A stretch of 64,000 bases of DNA from Prevotella sp. (GTDB taxonomy: Bacteria; Bacteroidota; Bacteroidia; Bacteroidales; Bacteroidaceae): NCBI GenBank assembly GCA_017554105.1, contig JAFZIY010000015.1, positions 62,001-126,000 on the forward strand, read 5' to 3'. The notes under the pieces were generated by a model. The model was not told where the DNA came from, ran no database searches, and saw only the letters and a program-made list of their open reading frames with translations. Of the stretch, positions 1 through 8,347 are shown piece after piece (within the stretch, counting starts at the first letter, position 1; the number at the start of each line of letters is the position of its first letter). The position numbers and the translations under genes are program-made.

Positions 1-1157
1 TGGTAGCCCATCGTTTTCTGTGTAAGCATGTTACGGGCGTTCTTCAAATCGGGAGAAGGCAATGCTTTGAGGGTTAACCAACCTTGTCGTTCTGTAAGGC
101 TCCAATGCTCGTTGTCAGGATTATGGCACCACTGCCATTGCAAACCGAGTTGAGTGTTGCTGAAATCATCTGATGTTTGGGGCAACATTGACTTATTCTC
201 CGTGTGAACATCAGGTTTCTTCCAGACGCTTACAGGTTCTCCTATACCATTGCCGTCAATGTCAACACCCATCAGTGGCCAGTCGTCCTTCCATCGAGCG
301 GGCTGCAGATGTACAACACGGCCTAATGCTGGTGTTGACTGGAAATGATAGAACCACCACTCACCTTCTGGTGTGTCTACAAGCGCTCCCTGATGCGGGC
401 CGTTCACTTGAGTAGACCCTTGTTCTAATACGATGCGCCTCTCGTAAGGACCATATATGTTCCTTGACCGAAGCACCGTCTGCCAACCGTAACCGACACC
501 ACCCTCGGGAATAATCAGATAATAATAACCGTTCCTTTTCAACCATTTCGTTCCCTCTGCCACAGGCCCTTGGTATACCGTAACTCCGTCGTCGAGCAGA
601 GTCTTGCCATCAGCCGACATCTTGTGGACGATGATTGGTCCAGCGCCATGCTGGCTCCGCCCAAGGTATGCCTGTCCGTCATCATCGAACAGAGGACAAG
701 GGTCTTCCCATTTCGGGACGGCTTTCACGCAGTGCAACGGTTCCCATGGTCCATGTGCATCAGTAGCCGATGACATAAACAGCCCTTCCTCGGGGGTGCA
801 GAAATACACATAGAACCTTCCATTATGCCAACGGATGCTGGGTGCCCATGAACCACCACCATAGTGCTTGTTCTCATCCCACCCCGGCAAGTCAAATCGA
901 CTGTATATCTGGCTCACTATCTGCCAGTTTACCATATCATCAGATTCCAGCACCTGCATACCGATGAAATGGAAGTCGCTTGCCACCATATAGTATTTAC
1001 TGCCCACCCGAATTACATCTGGGTCTGAGTAGTCTGCATTCAGTACAGGGTTCTTATATGTGCCGTTGTTTTGGTCGCCCCATTCAAGCAGAGTCTGTCC
1101 TTTGACACTCAACACCCAACACCAAACGGCCAACAGCCAAATAATAGTCTTTCTCAT
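1..1157 (-). CDS. Glycoside hydrolase family 43 protein (3' end beyond window)
   Basis: Exported hydrolase of the five-bladed GH43 type, probably removing xylose or arabinose from plant polysaccharides. The reading frame opens at the ATG at 1157 with a hydrophobic leader ending near VKGQ, then shows NPVLNADYSDPDVIRVGSKY (the DPD holds the likely general base), WEDPCPLFDDDGQAYLG (likely pKa-modulating Asp) and GPVAEGTKWLKRNGYYYL (Glu of VAEGT as probable general acid). About 385 codons are visible and the frame runs off the left edge, so the C-terminal part is missing. Its ATG overlaps the TGA of the upstream GH78-like gene by four bases, which suggests translational coupling and joint action on one glycan. 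Substrate is not predictable from sequence alone. The leader is encoded by repeat-like GT-rich DNA (1106-1141). Confidence 0.85.
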   Translation of the reverse strand, partial: MRKTIIWLLAVWCWVLSVKGQTLLEWGDQNNGTYKNPVLNADYSDPDVIRVGSKYYMVASDFHFIGMQVLESDDMVNWQIVSQIYSRFDLPGWDENKHYGGGSWAPSIRWHNGRFYVYFCTPEEGLFMSSATDAHGPWEPLHCVKAVPKWEDPCPLFDDDGQAYLGRSQHGAGPIIVHKMSADGKTLLDDGVTVYQGPVAEGTKWLKRNGYYYLIIPEGGVGYGWQTVLRSRNIYGPYERRIVLEQGSTQVNGPHQGALVDTPEGEWWFYHFQSTPALGRVVHLQPARWKDDWPLMGVDIDGNGIGEPVSVWKKPDVHTENKSMLPQTSDDFSNTQLGLQWQWCHNPDNEHWSLTERQGWLTLKALPSPDLKNARNMLTQKTMGY

Positions 1158-2791
1158 TTTTGGAAAACATCAGAATACTTGTGAATGAAATAGACTGGCG
1201 TGCAACTCCAAGCATGACAGGCGGAGTTTACGGGGAAGAAAGTGTAGGGGGAGATGAAATCATCCTTCGGGTCATAGGCTTCCCAGAAGGTATCGGCCCC
1301 CTTCTGAACCATACTTCCCCAATAGTCTATAAGGTACTGGCGTGCCTCCTGATTCATGTCGCAGAGCAACATGGCATCAATCAGATAATGGGTGGCGTAT
1401 GGAGTTCCTGGCATCAGCACACCGTCGGTCTGCAATGCCGTGCGGATGGCATGTGCACCTTCCTTCTTCGACAGCACACCTGCCTTGATGAGCCATGTCT
1501 GTGAGAGGATGCTCACCTGCCTGTCAACACCGCTCTCCATTACACCGCGCTTCTGGTTGTACATGTATTTGCGAGCCGCTTGGCTCATTTTCTTTATTAT
1601 TGCAGGATAGTCAGCCACCTCCTTCTCACGTCCTATCATCTTTGCCAGTTCGTATGTCTGCTGGAGAGCGAAGATTGTGGCTCCTTGCATCGGAGTGTTC
1701 ACATCAAGCCCGTCGCGCCAGTCAAAGAACAGCCATACACCTGGGCGACGGCTCTGGTCGAATAGTCCCTCGTCGTTCACGTAGGTCAGCGCATCTTCTG
1801 TCTGACGTTTGGCCACTTTCCAAAGGTCGTTGGCCGTCTCCATGTCATTGGTGTCCTTAAGATACTCCAAGAGGGTTGAATTCCAGAGCAGACAATAGGT
1901 CAGGCAATAGGAACCATACTGCGGATGAGGCTCTGGCTCCTCGAAACAATTGGAGATGAGTATTCCGTCCTCAGCAGCGAGTCCCGCAAAGAGATATAGA
2001 CAATGCTTGGTCAGTTCATTGTTCTTAAACGAATGGCGATTGGCCAGCGATTCGAGATACATGTCGCCAATCCACAGACGACGGTCACGCTTGGGGCCAT
2101 CCTCATATACCGTCTGCATGCACTCACGCAGAGTCTCCACACCAACATTGTTAATATTACGCACGATATCAGGACAAGTGGGCCTCAACGTTGTCAGCAC
2201 TTCACCCGCCGAGGATTGCGCCCTAAACTCCACGTCGTCAATAGCGAAGTCGAAGTCCTGAGAAGAACCCATCAGTTCTATCTTGAGGTATCGCGCCGCC
2301 ATGCGCCGCGGTATTTCTATCCACTGGTCCACCTGAGTCACCGTCACAATCTCATCCTGCATCCATGCCCGGCTCAACCATCCCTTCCAAGGGTCCAAAG
2401 GCGTGTTCAACTCAGCAGGCAACTCACCGAAGAAGAACTTTAATCTGATCGGTGCATCCTGACAGCCACGCAGTGTCTTGGTATGGAACTTGAAATAACC
2501 CACCATGTGGCGACCGAAGTCGAGGGTAATCTCCTCAACGTCCTTGAAGTTCTTACCGTAGAGTTCTGTTTGAGGGTCTCCTGACTGCTCATAACGCCAT
2601 CCCTGAAAGGCATTGTCATCCTTCACCGCTTTCACTGTCAGCAAAGGTTTCAACGTCTGGTACTTCAGCACAGGTCTTGTCGCCTCCGCAATCTTCATCC
2701 ATCGCGCGCGATCATTCTTATAAACGTCATCAGCATAGACGCTGGCGAAAGACAGCGAAAAAACAAACACACATAATAATAGTTGTCTCAT
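1154..2791 (-). CDS. GH78-like alpha-L-rhamnosidase
   Basis: Exported protein of 545 residues with a signal peptide (about residues 1-20), an N-terminal beta-sandwich-like region (about 40-195) and a six-hairpin catalytic region (about 200-545). The segment EDGPKRDRRLWIGD at residues 230-243 matches the conserved D-x-P-x-R-D/E-R...W-x-G-D motif of bacterial GH78 rhamnosidases, which carries catalytic acids. Members release terminal alpha-L-rhamnose, for example from pectic rhamnogalacturonan. It is the first gene of a two-gene unit with the GH43 protein, overlapping it by the ATGA at 1154-1157. The 320 bases upstream hold a 22-base-period repeat array. The protein is shorter than the common multi-domain GH78 enzymes, so the exact subgroup and substrate remain open. 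Confidence 0.75.
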   Translation of the reverse strand: MRQLLLCVFVFSLSFASVYADDVYKNDRARWMKIAEATRPVLKYQTLKPLLTVKAVKDDNAFQGWRYEQSGDPQTELYGKNFKDVEEITLDFGRHMVGYFKFHTKTLRGCQDAPIRLKFFFGELPAELNTPLDPWKGWLSRAWMQDEIVTVTQVDQWIEIPRRMAARYLKIELMGSSQDFDFAIDDVEFRAQSSAGEVLTTLRPTCPDIVRNINNVGVETLRECMQTVYEDGPKRDRRLWIGDMYLESLANRHSFKNNELTKHCLYLFAGLAAEDGILISNCFEEPEPHPQYGSYCLTYCLLWNSTLLEYLKDTNDMETANDLWKVAKRQTEDALTYVNDEGLFDQSRRPGVWLFFDWRDGLDVNTPMQGATIFALQQTYELAKMIGREKEVADYPAIIKKMSQAARKYMYNQKRGVMESGVDRQVSILSQTWLIKAGVLSKKEGAHAIRTALQTDGVLMPGTPYATHYLIDAMLLCDMNQEARQYLIDYWGSMVQKGADTFWEAYDPKDDFISPYTFFPVNSACHAWSCTPVYFIHKYSDVFQK

Positions 2792-2986
2792 AGTTATAAG
2801 CAGTTAAGAAATAGTGTTATATTAAGGTGGATTTCATCCGACCGCAAATATAAGAAAAAAAACAGAAACTACAAAACAAAAAACTTTCTTTTAACACAGA
2901 GTCAAGCTATTTACAGCTCCTATTCTACACCCTCAAAAAGGCCTTTTGTAACCAGTTAGTTTTCAATAGCATACAAAACGCTTAAC

Positions 2987-3052
2987 AATGTTATTAACTT
3001 TGTTCAACAATCTTAATAACTTTGTTCAACAAAGTTAATAACATTGTTCCGT
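2987..3052. repeat. Three tandem 22-base units, partly inverted
   Basis: The units at 2987-3008, 3009-3030 and 3031-3052 follow one another with an exact 22-base step. Each holds a small palindrome around TTAAC/GTTAA, and the junctions form TTTGTTCAACAAA. As a result 2984-3004 and 3028-3048 are perfect 21-base inverted copies. The array lies in the 319-base gap upstream of the GH78-GH43 pair. A single unit of the AAAAGGCCTTTT type seen elsewhere in the window lies at about 2931-2955. Nothing else was recognised in the gap. Function unknown; an operator array or a protein-binding repeat is possible. Confidence 0.75.
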
Positions 3053-3110
3053 CATTTGGCATCAGTTGCAGAATGATTGCTATACAATCGCTCCACTACA
3101 ACATACAAAT

Positions 3111-3347
3111 CTATTGTGGAAGCCACACGTGATGACTCCCCATTAATCTGTATGACGTGTAATATGTTATGTCCTCGATTACCATAACATGTCTTTTGCT
3201 TGATACTTTACCTATACAAAAGATAGAAATAAGCAACTCCTGGATATAATATCCGCATACCTTTACGGAATCTATCGACGGTTTTTGCGCATGCAGAGCT
3301 AGGGAAAACAAAGCGAGCATAGCGATAAATAAGCACTTCCTTTTCAT
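3111..3347 (-). CDS. Small exported protein, unknown
   Basis: A 78-residue frame starting MKRKCLFIAMLALFSLALHA, a good signal peptide with probable cleavage after HAQ or LHA. The mature part is only about 57 residues, holds one Cys pair position (VCGYY, IFCIG) and matches no family I know. A longer start at 3383 would add 12 residues but would hide the signal peptide, so 3347 is preferred. It ends just before the repeat array. It could be a real small secreted protein or the remnant of a longer gene; there is no clear promoter. Confidence 0.45.
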   Translation of the reverse strand: MKRKCLFIAMLALFSLALHAQKPSIDSVKVCGYYIQELLISIFCIGKVSSKRHVMVIEDITYYTSYRLMGSHHVWLPQ

Positions 3348-3444
3348 GAGTTTCTCATTAGATTCAATTCTTGTTTTCGCCACAAAGATATATAATTAAT
3401 ATGGAAATGACAAAGGCGTGAGTGTTTTATTACCACATTTTTTG

Positions 3445-3452
3445 TATCTTTG
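3445..3452 (+). promoter_or_regulatory. Bacteroidota -7 promoter element for coaW
   Basis: TATCTTTG fits TAnnTTTG and lies 22 bases before the ATG at 3474. A TTG-initiated frame at 3450 would begin inside this element, which argues for the ATG at 3474 as the true start. Confidence 0.7.
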
Positions 3453-3473
3453 CATGGTAAAAGGAATATCGCT

Positions 3474-4289
3474 ATGGGAAAAACAACGATTGGCATTGAC
3501 GCAGGCATCAGCACGACAAAGATTGTTGGACTGAAGGACGGCAACGTGATATCACCCGTAAGGACGAAAGTCTCCGACCGTGCATCACTGCAAGCAGCCC
3601 TCGGCAAATACCTTCAAGACAACGGCATCGCGCCTGATGAGGTGGAGAAGGTGATGATGACTGGCGTGGGAAGCCGTCTCGTCAACGATGAGTTATTCGG
3701 ACTACCGGTGCATAAGGTGGAGGAGTTTGTCGCCAATGCCATGGGGGCCCGCTTTATCAGCAACGAAGACCACATGATGGTAGTAAGCATGGGCACGGGT
3801 ACTTCGTTCGTCAGGTGCGATGGCGACGATATCAGTCATGCCGGTGGAATAGGCATGGGTGGCGGTACTTTGCAAGGACTTTCCCAACTGTTGCTCAACA
3901 CCGATGACGTGGCACGTGTGGTGCAGATGGCTGAGACAGGCTCTCTCGGTCAGGTGAACCTCCTGATAGGCGACATCAGCGACAAACCACTACCCGACCT
4001 TCCCATGGATGCAACGGCATCGTTGTTCGGAAACGTGCACGACACTGCGACACCCAACGACATCGCGAGTGGACTGATATGTATGGTGGTGCAGACCATT
4101 GGCTCTGCCACCGTACTTGCAACCCAAGGTTGTGGGTTAGGAAAGGCTGTGATGATAGGCACCCTGACCCGGTTGCCTCAGTGCCGAACCATCTTTAAAG
4201 AGATGGAAAAACTCTATGGCATACGCTTCATAATACCAGAATATGCCGAGTATTGCACTGCTATAGGAGCAGTTGTCAGTAAGGGTTGA
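3474..4289 (+). CDS. coaW: Type II pantothenate kinase
   Basis: Phosphorylates pantothenate with ATP, the first step of coenzyme A synthesis in the cytoplasm. The 271-residue protein has the ASKHA-fold phosphate motif IGIDAGISTTKIVG at its N-terminus, a second glycine-rich motif VVSMGTGTSF (about residue 105) and GGIGMGGGTLQG, in the order typical of type II PanK (the eukaryote/Staphylococcus form, not E. coli CoaA or type III CoaX). The length agrees with bacterial type II enzymes. It has its own promoter and is followed after 67 bases by the fluoride channel gene on the same strand. Confidence 0.88.
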   Translation: MGKTTIGIDAGISTTKIVGLKDGNVISPVRTKVSDRASLQAALGKYLQDNGIAPDEVEKVMMTGVGSRLVNDELFGLPVHKVEEFVANAMGARFISNEDHMMVVSMGTGTSFVRCDGDDISHAGGIGMGGGTLQGLSQLLLNTDDVARVVQMAETGSLGQVNLLIGDISDKPLPDLPMDATASLFGNVHDTATPNDIASGLICMVVQTIGSATVLATQGCGLGKAVMIGTLTRLPQCRTIFKEMEKLYGIRFIIPEYAEYCTAIGAVVSKG

Positions 4290-4356
4290 GCGGTTTCTTC
4301 GTTAGTAATTAGTTGGAAAACTTAGGGTTATCATTTCACTATAACAAAAGGACGAT

Positions 4357-4713
4357 ATGCTTCGGAATATATTATTAGTAGCCCTTGGCGGAGCAATAGG
4401 CTCGGTTTGTCGCTACTTCCTTTCATTTATGAACACCTCGTTTCCATGGGGAACGTTCGTAGTCAACATCCTTGGTTCTCTGCTCATCGGACTGTTGGTC
4501 GGCTTGGTAAGCAAGGGCGCACTTTCATCAGAAATGAAACTGCTGCTGGTAACAGGCTTCTGTGGAGGTTTTACCACCTTCAGCACCTTCGCTAATGAGT
4601 CGTTTGGCATGATGAAAGCAGGTGATGTTCTCCTTATGGCACTATATGTTGGTGCAAGCATCGTGATCGGCATATTGGCGGTATGGCTAGGTATGAATAT
4701 AAGTAATCATTAA
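4357..4713 (+). CDS. crcB: Fluoride ion channel CrcB/FluC
   Basis: A 118-residue protein with four hydrophobic segments, the size of single-domain Fluc channels, which work as antiparallel dimers in the inner membrane and let fluoride out of the cell. Family hallmarks are present: GGAIGSVCRYFLS near the start, WGTFVVNILGSLLIG, and the Phe/Ser/Thr-rich track GFCGGFTTFSTFANE. It sits 67 bases after coaW on the same strand and may be cotranscribed. No fluoride riboswitch was recognised in front of it, so control by fluoride is not evident here. Confidence 0.93.
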   Translation: MLRNILLVALGGAIGSVCRYFLSFMNTSFPWGTFVVNILGSLLIGLLVGLVSKGALSSEMKLLLVTGFCGGFTTFSTFANESFGMMKAGDVLLMALYVGASIVIGILAVWLGMNISNH

Positions 4714-4777
4714 AAGAGGTACAGCACCGCCATCAATACCGTACTATACATGAGAAAAACGTGAGAGATAGAAAAGA

Positions 4778-4847
4778 ATTTCACGAATTATACGAATAAG
4801 TTTTTATTGCTTATCTGCAACATGAGAATTCGTATAATTCGTGAAAT
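4778..4847. terminator. Large inverted repeat between convergent genes
   Basis: The arms 4778-4797 and 4828-4847 are perfect 20-base inverted copies (ATTTCACGAATTATACGAAT), with a smaller stem ATAAG/CTTAT inside the loop. It lies between the ends of crcB (+) and rnc (-), so it probably ends transcription from both sides. The same ACGAATTA-type sequence recurs near 43350, which suggests a dispersed intergenic repeat. Confidence 0.6.
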
Positions 4848-4862
4848 ACGTAGTAATGTATA

Positions 4863-5912
4863 TTAGTTCTCTGCAAACGCGGCAGCCTCAGCGGCTGCGA
4901 TGATTTCCTCGCGCGTCATTTCGGCCTTACTCATCGTGATGTCTGAAAGGTCGAACTCGTCACTGTCTTGCTGCGCTGCCGGCTGCTGGTTTCTGTTGTT
5001 CTTCTTCTCGTTCACAGGAAGCGAGTCCTTATAAGCACTTGCATTGGTGTTCGCGTTTTCACCGTTGTCCTGCGTCGAGACGATGAACTCCTGCTTAGCC
5101 TCCTGCTCTGGCACTCCCACTGGCTGCTCCTCCATCTTTGTTCGCGCCGACTTGGCAGCGAAGATAGCGTCGATGAACCGTGGTTGTTTGCGCAGGCGAC
5201 TCAGTGTCAGGCGGCTTGCCTGCTGCTGACTCTCCTTCTTCGAATATCCTATTGCTGAGTCACCCTCTACTCCCTCGAGCACTATCTTATAGCAGAACGT
5301 AGGGTTTCCGTCCTTGTCAGTATCGCTTTTCACCAACTGGAATTCGAGTTTCACCTTGTTCTTCTGACTCCATTCTATCAGTTTCGACTTGAAGTTGACT
5401 TCCTTATAAGCCACCTTGTCGATATTAATGAGTTGCGCCAATATGCGCTTCTCCATGAAACGCATGCAGGCGTCGTAGCCTCTGTCCAGATAGATAGCGC
5501 CCACAAGAGCCTCGAAAGCATTGCCACCCATATAGTTGTTGTGGCTCGTATTGGTGCGTGAGGACTGTATCAAACGATTGATTCCCATCTCCTCTGCAAG
5601 GCGGTTGAGTGTCTCTCGCTGCACAATCTTGGAGCGGGTATTGGTGAGAAATCCCTCGCGCTTTCCCTTAAAGTGATTGAAAACGATGTGACCCACCACT
5701 GAGTCGAGCACCGCATCGCCGAGAAACTCCAGTCGCTCGTTGTTCACGGGGCGCCCTTTCTCGTTACGGCTGCGCAGGCTCTTGTGCATCAGTGCCGTCT
5801 TATAGTATTCTATGTTGTGAGGATAGAATCCGAAGATGTCATAAAGAGCCGAAAAAAGCTCCTTCTCCTTGCGGAAAGGGAGCTTTATTCTGTCAATCAG
5901 ATTATTCAGCAT
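4863..5912 (-). CDS. rnc: Ribonuclease III with long C-terminal extension
   Basis: Cuts double-stranded RNA during rRNA maturation and RNA turnover. The catalytic signature NNERLEFLGDAVLDSVV, with its metal-binding acids, is followed by a double-stranded RNA-binding domain (about residues 175-245, FKSKLIEWSQKNK...KKESQQQASRLTLSRLR). Beyond this is about 100 residues of low-complexity, acidic and Gln/Asn-rich tail that ordinary RNase III lacks; the whole is about 349 residues against roughly 225 in E. coli. The start MLNNLIDRIK at 5912 was chosen over 5930 because it reduces the overlap with fabF to 11 bases. It is the third gene of acpP-fabF-rnc, an order common in Bacteroidota. Confidence 0.9.
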   Translation of the reverse strand: MLNNLIDRIKLPFRKEKELFSALYDIFGFYPHNIEYYKTALMHKSLRSRNEKGRPVNNERLEFLGDAVLDSVVGHIVFNHFKGKREGFLTNTRSKIVQRETLNRLAEEMGINRLIQSSRTNTSHNNYMGGNAFEALVGAIYLDRGYDACMRFMEKRILAQLINIDKVAYKEVNFKSKLIEWSQKNKVKLEFQLVKSDTDKDGNPTFCYKIVLEGVEGDSAIGYSKKESQQQASRLTLSRLRKQPRFIDAIFAAKSARTKMEEQPVGVPEQEAKQEFIVSTQDNGENANTNASAYKDSLPVNEKKNNRNQQPAAQQDSDEFDLSDITMSKAEMTREEIIAAAEAAAFAEN

Positions 5913-7164
5913 ACTTCTTGAAAACAACACATGCGTTATGACCGCCGAAACCGAAAGTGTTGCTCATTGCGGCACGAACCTCGCGCTTCTGAGCCTTGTT
6001 GAACGTGAAGTTCAGGTTATAGTCGATTTCCTCGTCCTTATCGTCCTCATCATGGTTGATGGTAGGAGGCACGATGTCGTTCTTCACTGAGAGTACTGCC
6101 ACCATTGCTTCCACAGCACCTGCTGCACCGAGGAGGTGACCAGTCATTGACTTTGTGGAACTGATGTTCAGTTTGTATGCTGCTTCGCCGAACACTTCCT
6201 TGATAGCCTTAGCCTCAGAGATGTCGCCCACATGTGTCGATGTGCCGTGCACGTTGATGTAGTCGATGTCCTCTGGCTTGAGGTTAGCGTCCTCGAGTGC
6301 TGCCTCCATAACGAGTTTAGCACCGAGTCCTTCAGGATGTGAGGCAGTGATGTGATAAGCGTCGCCGCTCATTCCCTCGCCTACCATCTCGGCATATATC
6401 TTCGCACCACGAGCCTTGGCATGCTCCAGTTCCTCGAGAATGAGGCATCCTGCGCCCTCAGCCATTATGAAACCGTCGCGACTTGCGCTGAACGGACGGC
6501 TGGCACGCTCTGGTTCGTCGTTGCGTGTTGAAAGTGCATGCATTGCATTGAATCCTCCCACTCCACACTCGCATACAGCAGCCTCGGCACCACCTGCCAC
6601 AATTGCATTAGCCTTGCCCAAACGGATAAGGTTGAAGGCATCGGCAAGAGCATTGCTTGAAGAGGCGCAAGCGCTGGTTGTCGCGTAGTTTGGTCCGTGG
6701 AATCCGAATTTAATAGAAATATGACCTGCTGCAATATCGCTGATCATCTTCGGAATGAAGAATGGGCTGAACTTCGGTCCGTTCTCGATATTCTGTCCGT
6801 AGTAAATCACTTCGTCCTGGAATGTCTTGATACCGCCGATGCCAACACCGAACACCACTCCTATTCTATTCTTATCGACTTTCTCCAAGTCCATGCCGCT
6901 GTCTTCCACTGCCTGGATGGCACTGGCAAGCGCGAACTGCGAGTAACGGTCTATTTTGCGTGCTTCCTTGCGGTCGATATATTGGGTTACATCGAATCCT
7001 TTTACTTCACAAGCAAACTGTGTCTTGAACTTAGAGGGGTCGAAATTCGTGATAGGTGCTGCGCCGCTCTTTCCTGCGAGGAGGTTATTCCATGTCTCCT
7101 CAGGGTTAAGACCAACAGGTGTTACGGCACCCATTCCTGTCACTACTACTCTTTTTAACTCCAT
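5902..7164 (-). CDS. fabF: 3-oxoacyl-ACP synthase II
   Basis: Condenses malonyl-ACP with a growing acyl-ACP, lengthening fatty acids in the cytoplasm. The thiolase-fold protein of 420 residues has the normal family length. The Cys-His-His triad is visible: Cys166 in TTSACASSS, His in NVHGTSTHVGD (about 306) and His in SMTGHLLGAAG (about 343). It follows acpP by 115 bases that contain an imperfect inverted repeat, and its end overlaps rnc. The nearby acpP supplies its carrier substrate. Confidence 0.95.
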   Translation of the reverse strand: MELKRVVVTGMGAVTPVGLNPEETWNNLLAGKSGAAPITNFDPSKFKTQFACEVKGFDVTQYIDRKEARKIDRYSQFALASAIQAVEDSGMDLEKVDKNRIGVVFGVGIGGIKTFQDEVIYYGQNIENGPKFSPFFIPKMISDIAAGHISIKFGFHGPNYATTSACASSSNALADAFNLIRLGKANAIVAGGAEAAVCECGVGGFNAMHALSTRNDEPERASRPFSASRDGFIMAEGAGCLILEELEHAKARGAKIYAEMVGEGMSGDAYHITASHPEGLGAKLVMEAALEDANLKPEDIDYINVHGTSTHVGDISEAKAIKEVFGEAAYKLNISSTKSMTGHLLGAAGAVEAMVAVLSVKNDIVPPTINHDEDDKDEEIDYNLNFTFNKAQKREVRAAMSNTFGFGGHNACVVFKKYAE

Positions 7165-7178
7165 CTATTAAAAAAAAT

Positions 7179-7266
7179 AATTGATAATGAATAATTGACA
7201 ACTGACAATTTCGCTGTCATAAGGACAACAAACGAATCATCAATTGTCAATTATCGATTATCAATT
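7179..7266. repeat. Imperfect inverted repeat between acpP and fabF
   Basis: The arms 7179-7201 and 7244-7266 pair over 23 bases with two mismatches; their sequence is of the AATTGATAAT...ATAATTGACAA kind. The repeat fills the acpP-fabF gap inside one transcription unit. It could lower transcription into fabF or stabilise the upstream acpP message, as acyl carrier protein is needed in excess. This role is inferred. Confidence 0.6.
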
Positions 7267-7279
7267 TGTTTGAAAAATA

Positions 7280-7516
7280 TTATTTCTGATTGTCCTCAAT
7301 GTACTTGATGGCATCGCCTACAGTACCGATTTTCTCTGCCTGATCGTCTGGAATAGAGATATTGAACTCCTTCTCAAACTCCATAATCAACTCTACAGTG
7401 TCCAGAGAGTCTGCACCAAGGTCGTTTGTGAAGCTTGCTTCTGGCTTTACTTCTTCTTCATTAACACCGAGTTTCTCAACGATGATGTCCTTTACTTTAG
7501 ATTCAATTTCTGACAT
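7280..7516 (-). CDS. acpP: Acyl carrier protein
   Basis: Small acidic four-helix protein of 78 residues that carries acyl chains on a phosphopantetheine arm during fatty acid and lipid A synthesis. The attachment site is Ser37 in [18 protein letters not shown], a textbook DSL motif, and length and acidity are normal. It is the first gene of acpP-fabF-rnc. A -7 element lies upstream on the minus strand at 7570-7577. Confidence 0.96.
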   Translation of the reverse strand: MSEIESKVKDIIVEKLGVNEEEVKPEASFTNDLGADSLDTVELIMEFEKEFNISIPDDQAEKIGTVGDAIKYIEDNQK

Positions 7517-7569
7517 AATTGTAAAATTTAAAATGTTAATAATATTCTCTAATATCTAAAAATCGGGTG

Positions 7570-7577
7570 CAAAGGAA
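7570..7577 (-). promoter_or_regulatory. Promoter of acpP operon
   Basis: Read on the minus strand, TTCCTTTG followed by CA fits the TAnnTTTG -7 pattern except at the second base, with an AT-rich tract upstream, about 54 bases before the acpP start. Moderate support. Confidence 0.5.
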
Positions 7578-7679
7578 CAAATTTTTATTTAAGTGTGCAA
7601 ATAATTTACTGAAAAAAACACTCTCCGTTGCACAAACCACCCCTAAGTGTGCAATTATTTTATGTTTTTTTCAAAAAAC

Positions 7680-7710
7680 TTTGCCGTTTGAAAATAAATA
7701 TATATATTTG
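7680..7710 (+). promoter_or_regulatory. Promoter of DUF4254-GT9 unit
   Basis: TTTG at 7680-7683 and TATATTTG at 7703-7710 are spaced by 19 bases, the usual -33/-7 arrangement. Transcription from here excludes the upstream TTG-started extension at 7628 and supports the ATG at 7736. Confidence 0.7.
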
Positions 7711-7735
7711 CATCAAATCTAAAAACACATCAAAA

Positions 7736-8347
7736 ATGTCATTTACACTACTCTGTAATAAGATTTTCAACAAGGCAATAAACGATTACCATGTTACCGA
7801 CAATGTTGATACTCCCATCAACAACCCGTTCGACCGCGACTCAATAGAGAACAGACTCTATCTGAAATGCTGGATAGACACCGTGCAGTGGCATTACGAG
7901 GACATCATACGTGACCCGCACATCGACCCGATAGAGGCACTACAACTAAAGAGGCGAATAGACAGGAGCAACCAGGACCGCACCGACCTTGTGGAACAGA
8001 TAGATAGTTTTTTCCGTCAGAAATACTGCGACGTGAGTCCATTACCCGATGCAAGGCTCAATACCGAGAGTCCTGCATGGGCTATCGACAGGCTCAGCAT
8101 TCTCGCACTGAAAATCTATCACATGAAGGAACAGGCGGAACGCAGTGACGCTTCGGAGGAGCACAAGGCACGCTGCGCACAAAAACTGGCAGTATTGGAA
8201 GAGCAGCAGGTGGACCTCTCTACTGCCATTGACCAACTTCTTGATGACATTGAGGCAGGAAAGATTTACATGAAGGTCTATCGCCAGATGAAGATGTATA
8301 ACGATCCCGCCACCAATCCCGTGCTTTACGGAAAGAAAAAAGACTGA
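7736..8347 (+). CDS. DUF4254 family protein
   Basis: A 203-residue, charged, probably helical cytoplasmic protein of a family restricted largely to Bacteroidota. Recognised from MSFTLLCNKIFNKAINDYHV, WIDTVQWHYEDIIRDP, LKRRIDRSNQDRTDLVE and NTESPAWAIDRLSILALKIYHM. No enzymatic motif is visible. Its TGA shares one base with the ATG of the GT9 gene (TGATG at 8345-8349), and this pairing with a heptosyltransferase-type gene is typical as far as I know, so a role in core oligosaccharide assembly is a reasonable inference but unproven. Confidence 0.85.
   Translation: MSFTLLCNKIFNKAINDYHVTDNVDTPINNPFDRDSIENRLYLKCWIDTVQWHYEDIIRDPHIDPIEALQLKRRIDRSNQDRTDLVEQIDSFFRQKYCDVSPLPDARLNTESPAWAIDRLSILALKIYHMKEQAERSDASEEHKARCAQKLAVLEEQQVDLSTAIDQLLDDIEAGKIYMKVYRQMKMYNDPATNPVLYGKKKD

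Noticed and set aside
3344-3607. An 87-residue frame overlapping the coaW start on the minus strand
   Set aside because: It is opposite the ATP-binding motif of coaW and has no leader or motif.
4290-4356. Fluoride riboswitch before crcB
   Set aside because: The 67 bases show none of the conserved sequence or pairing expected for the crcB motif.
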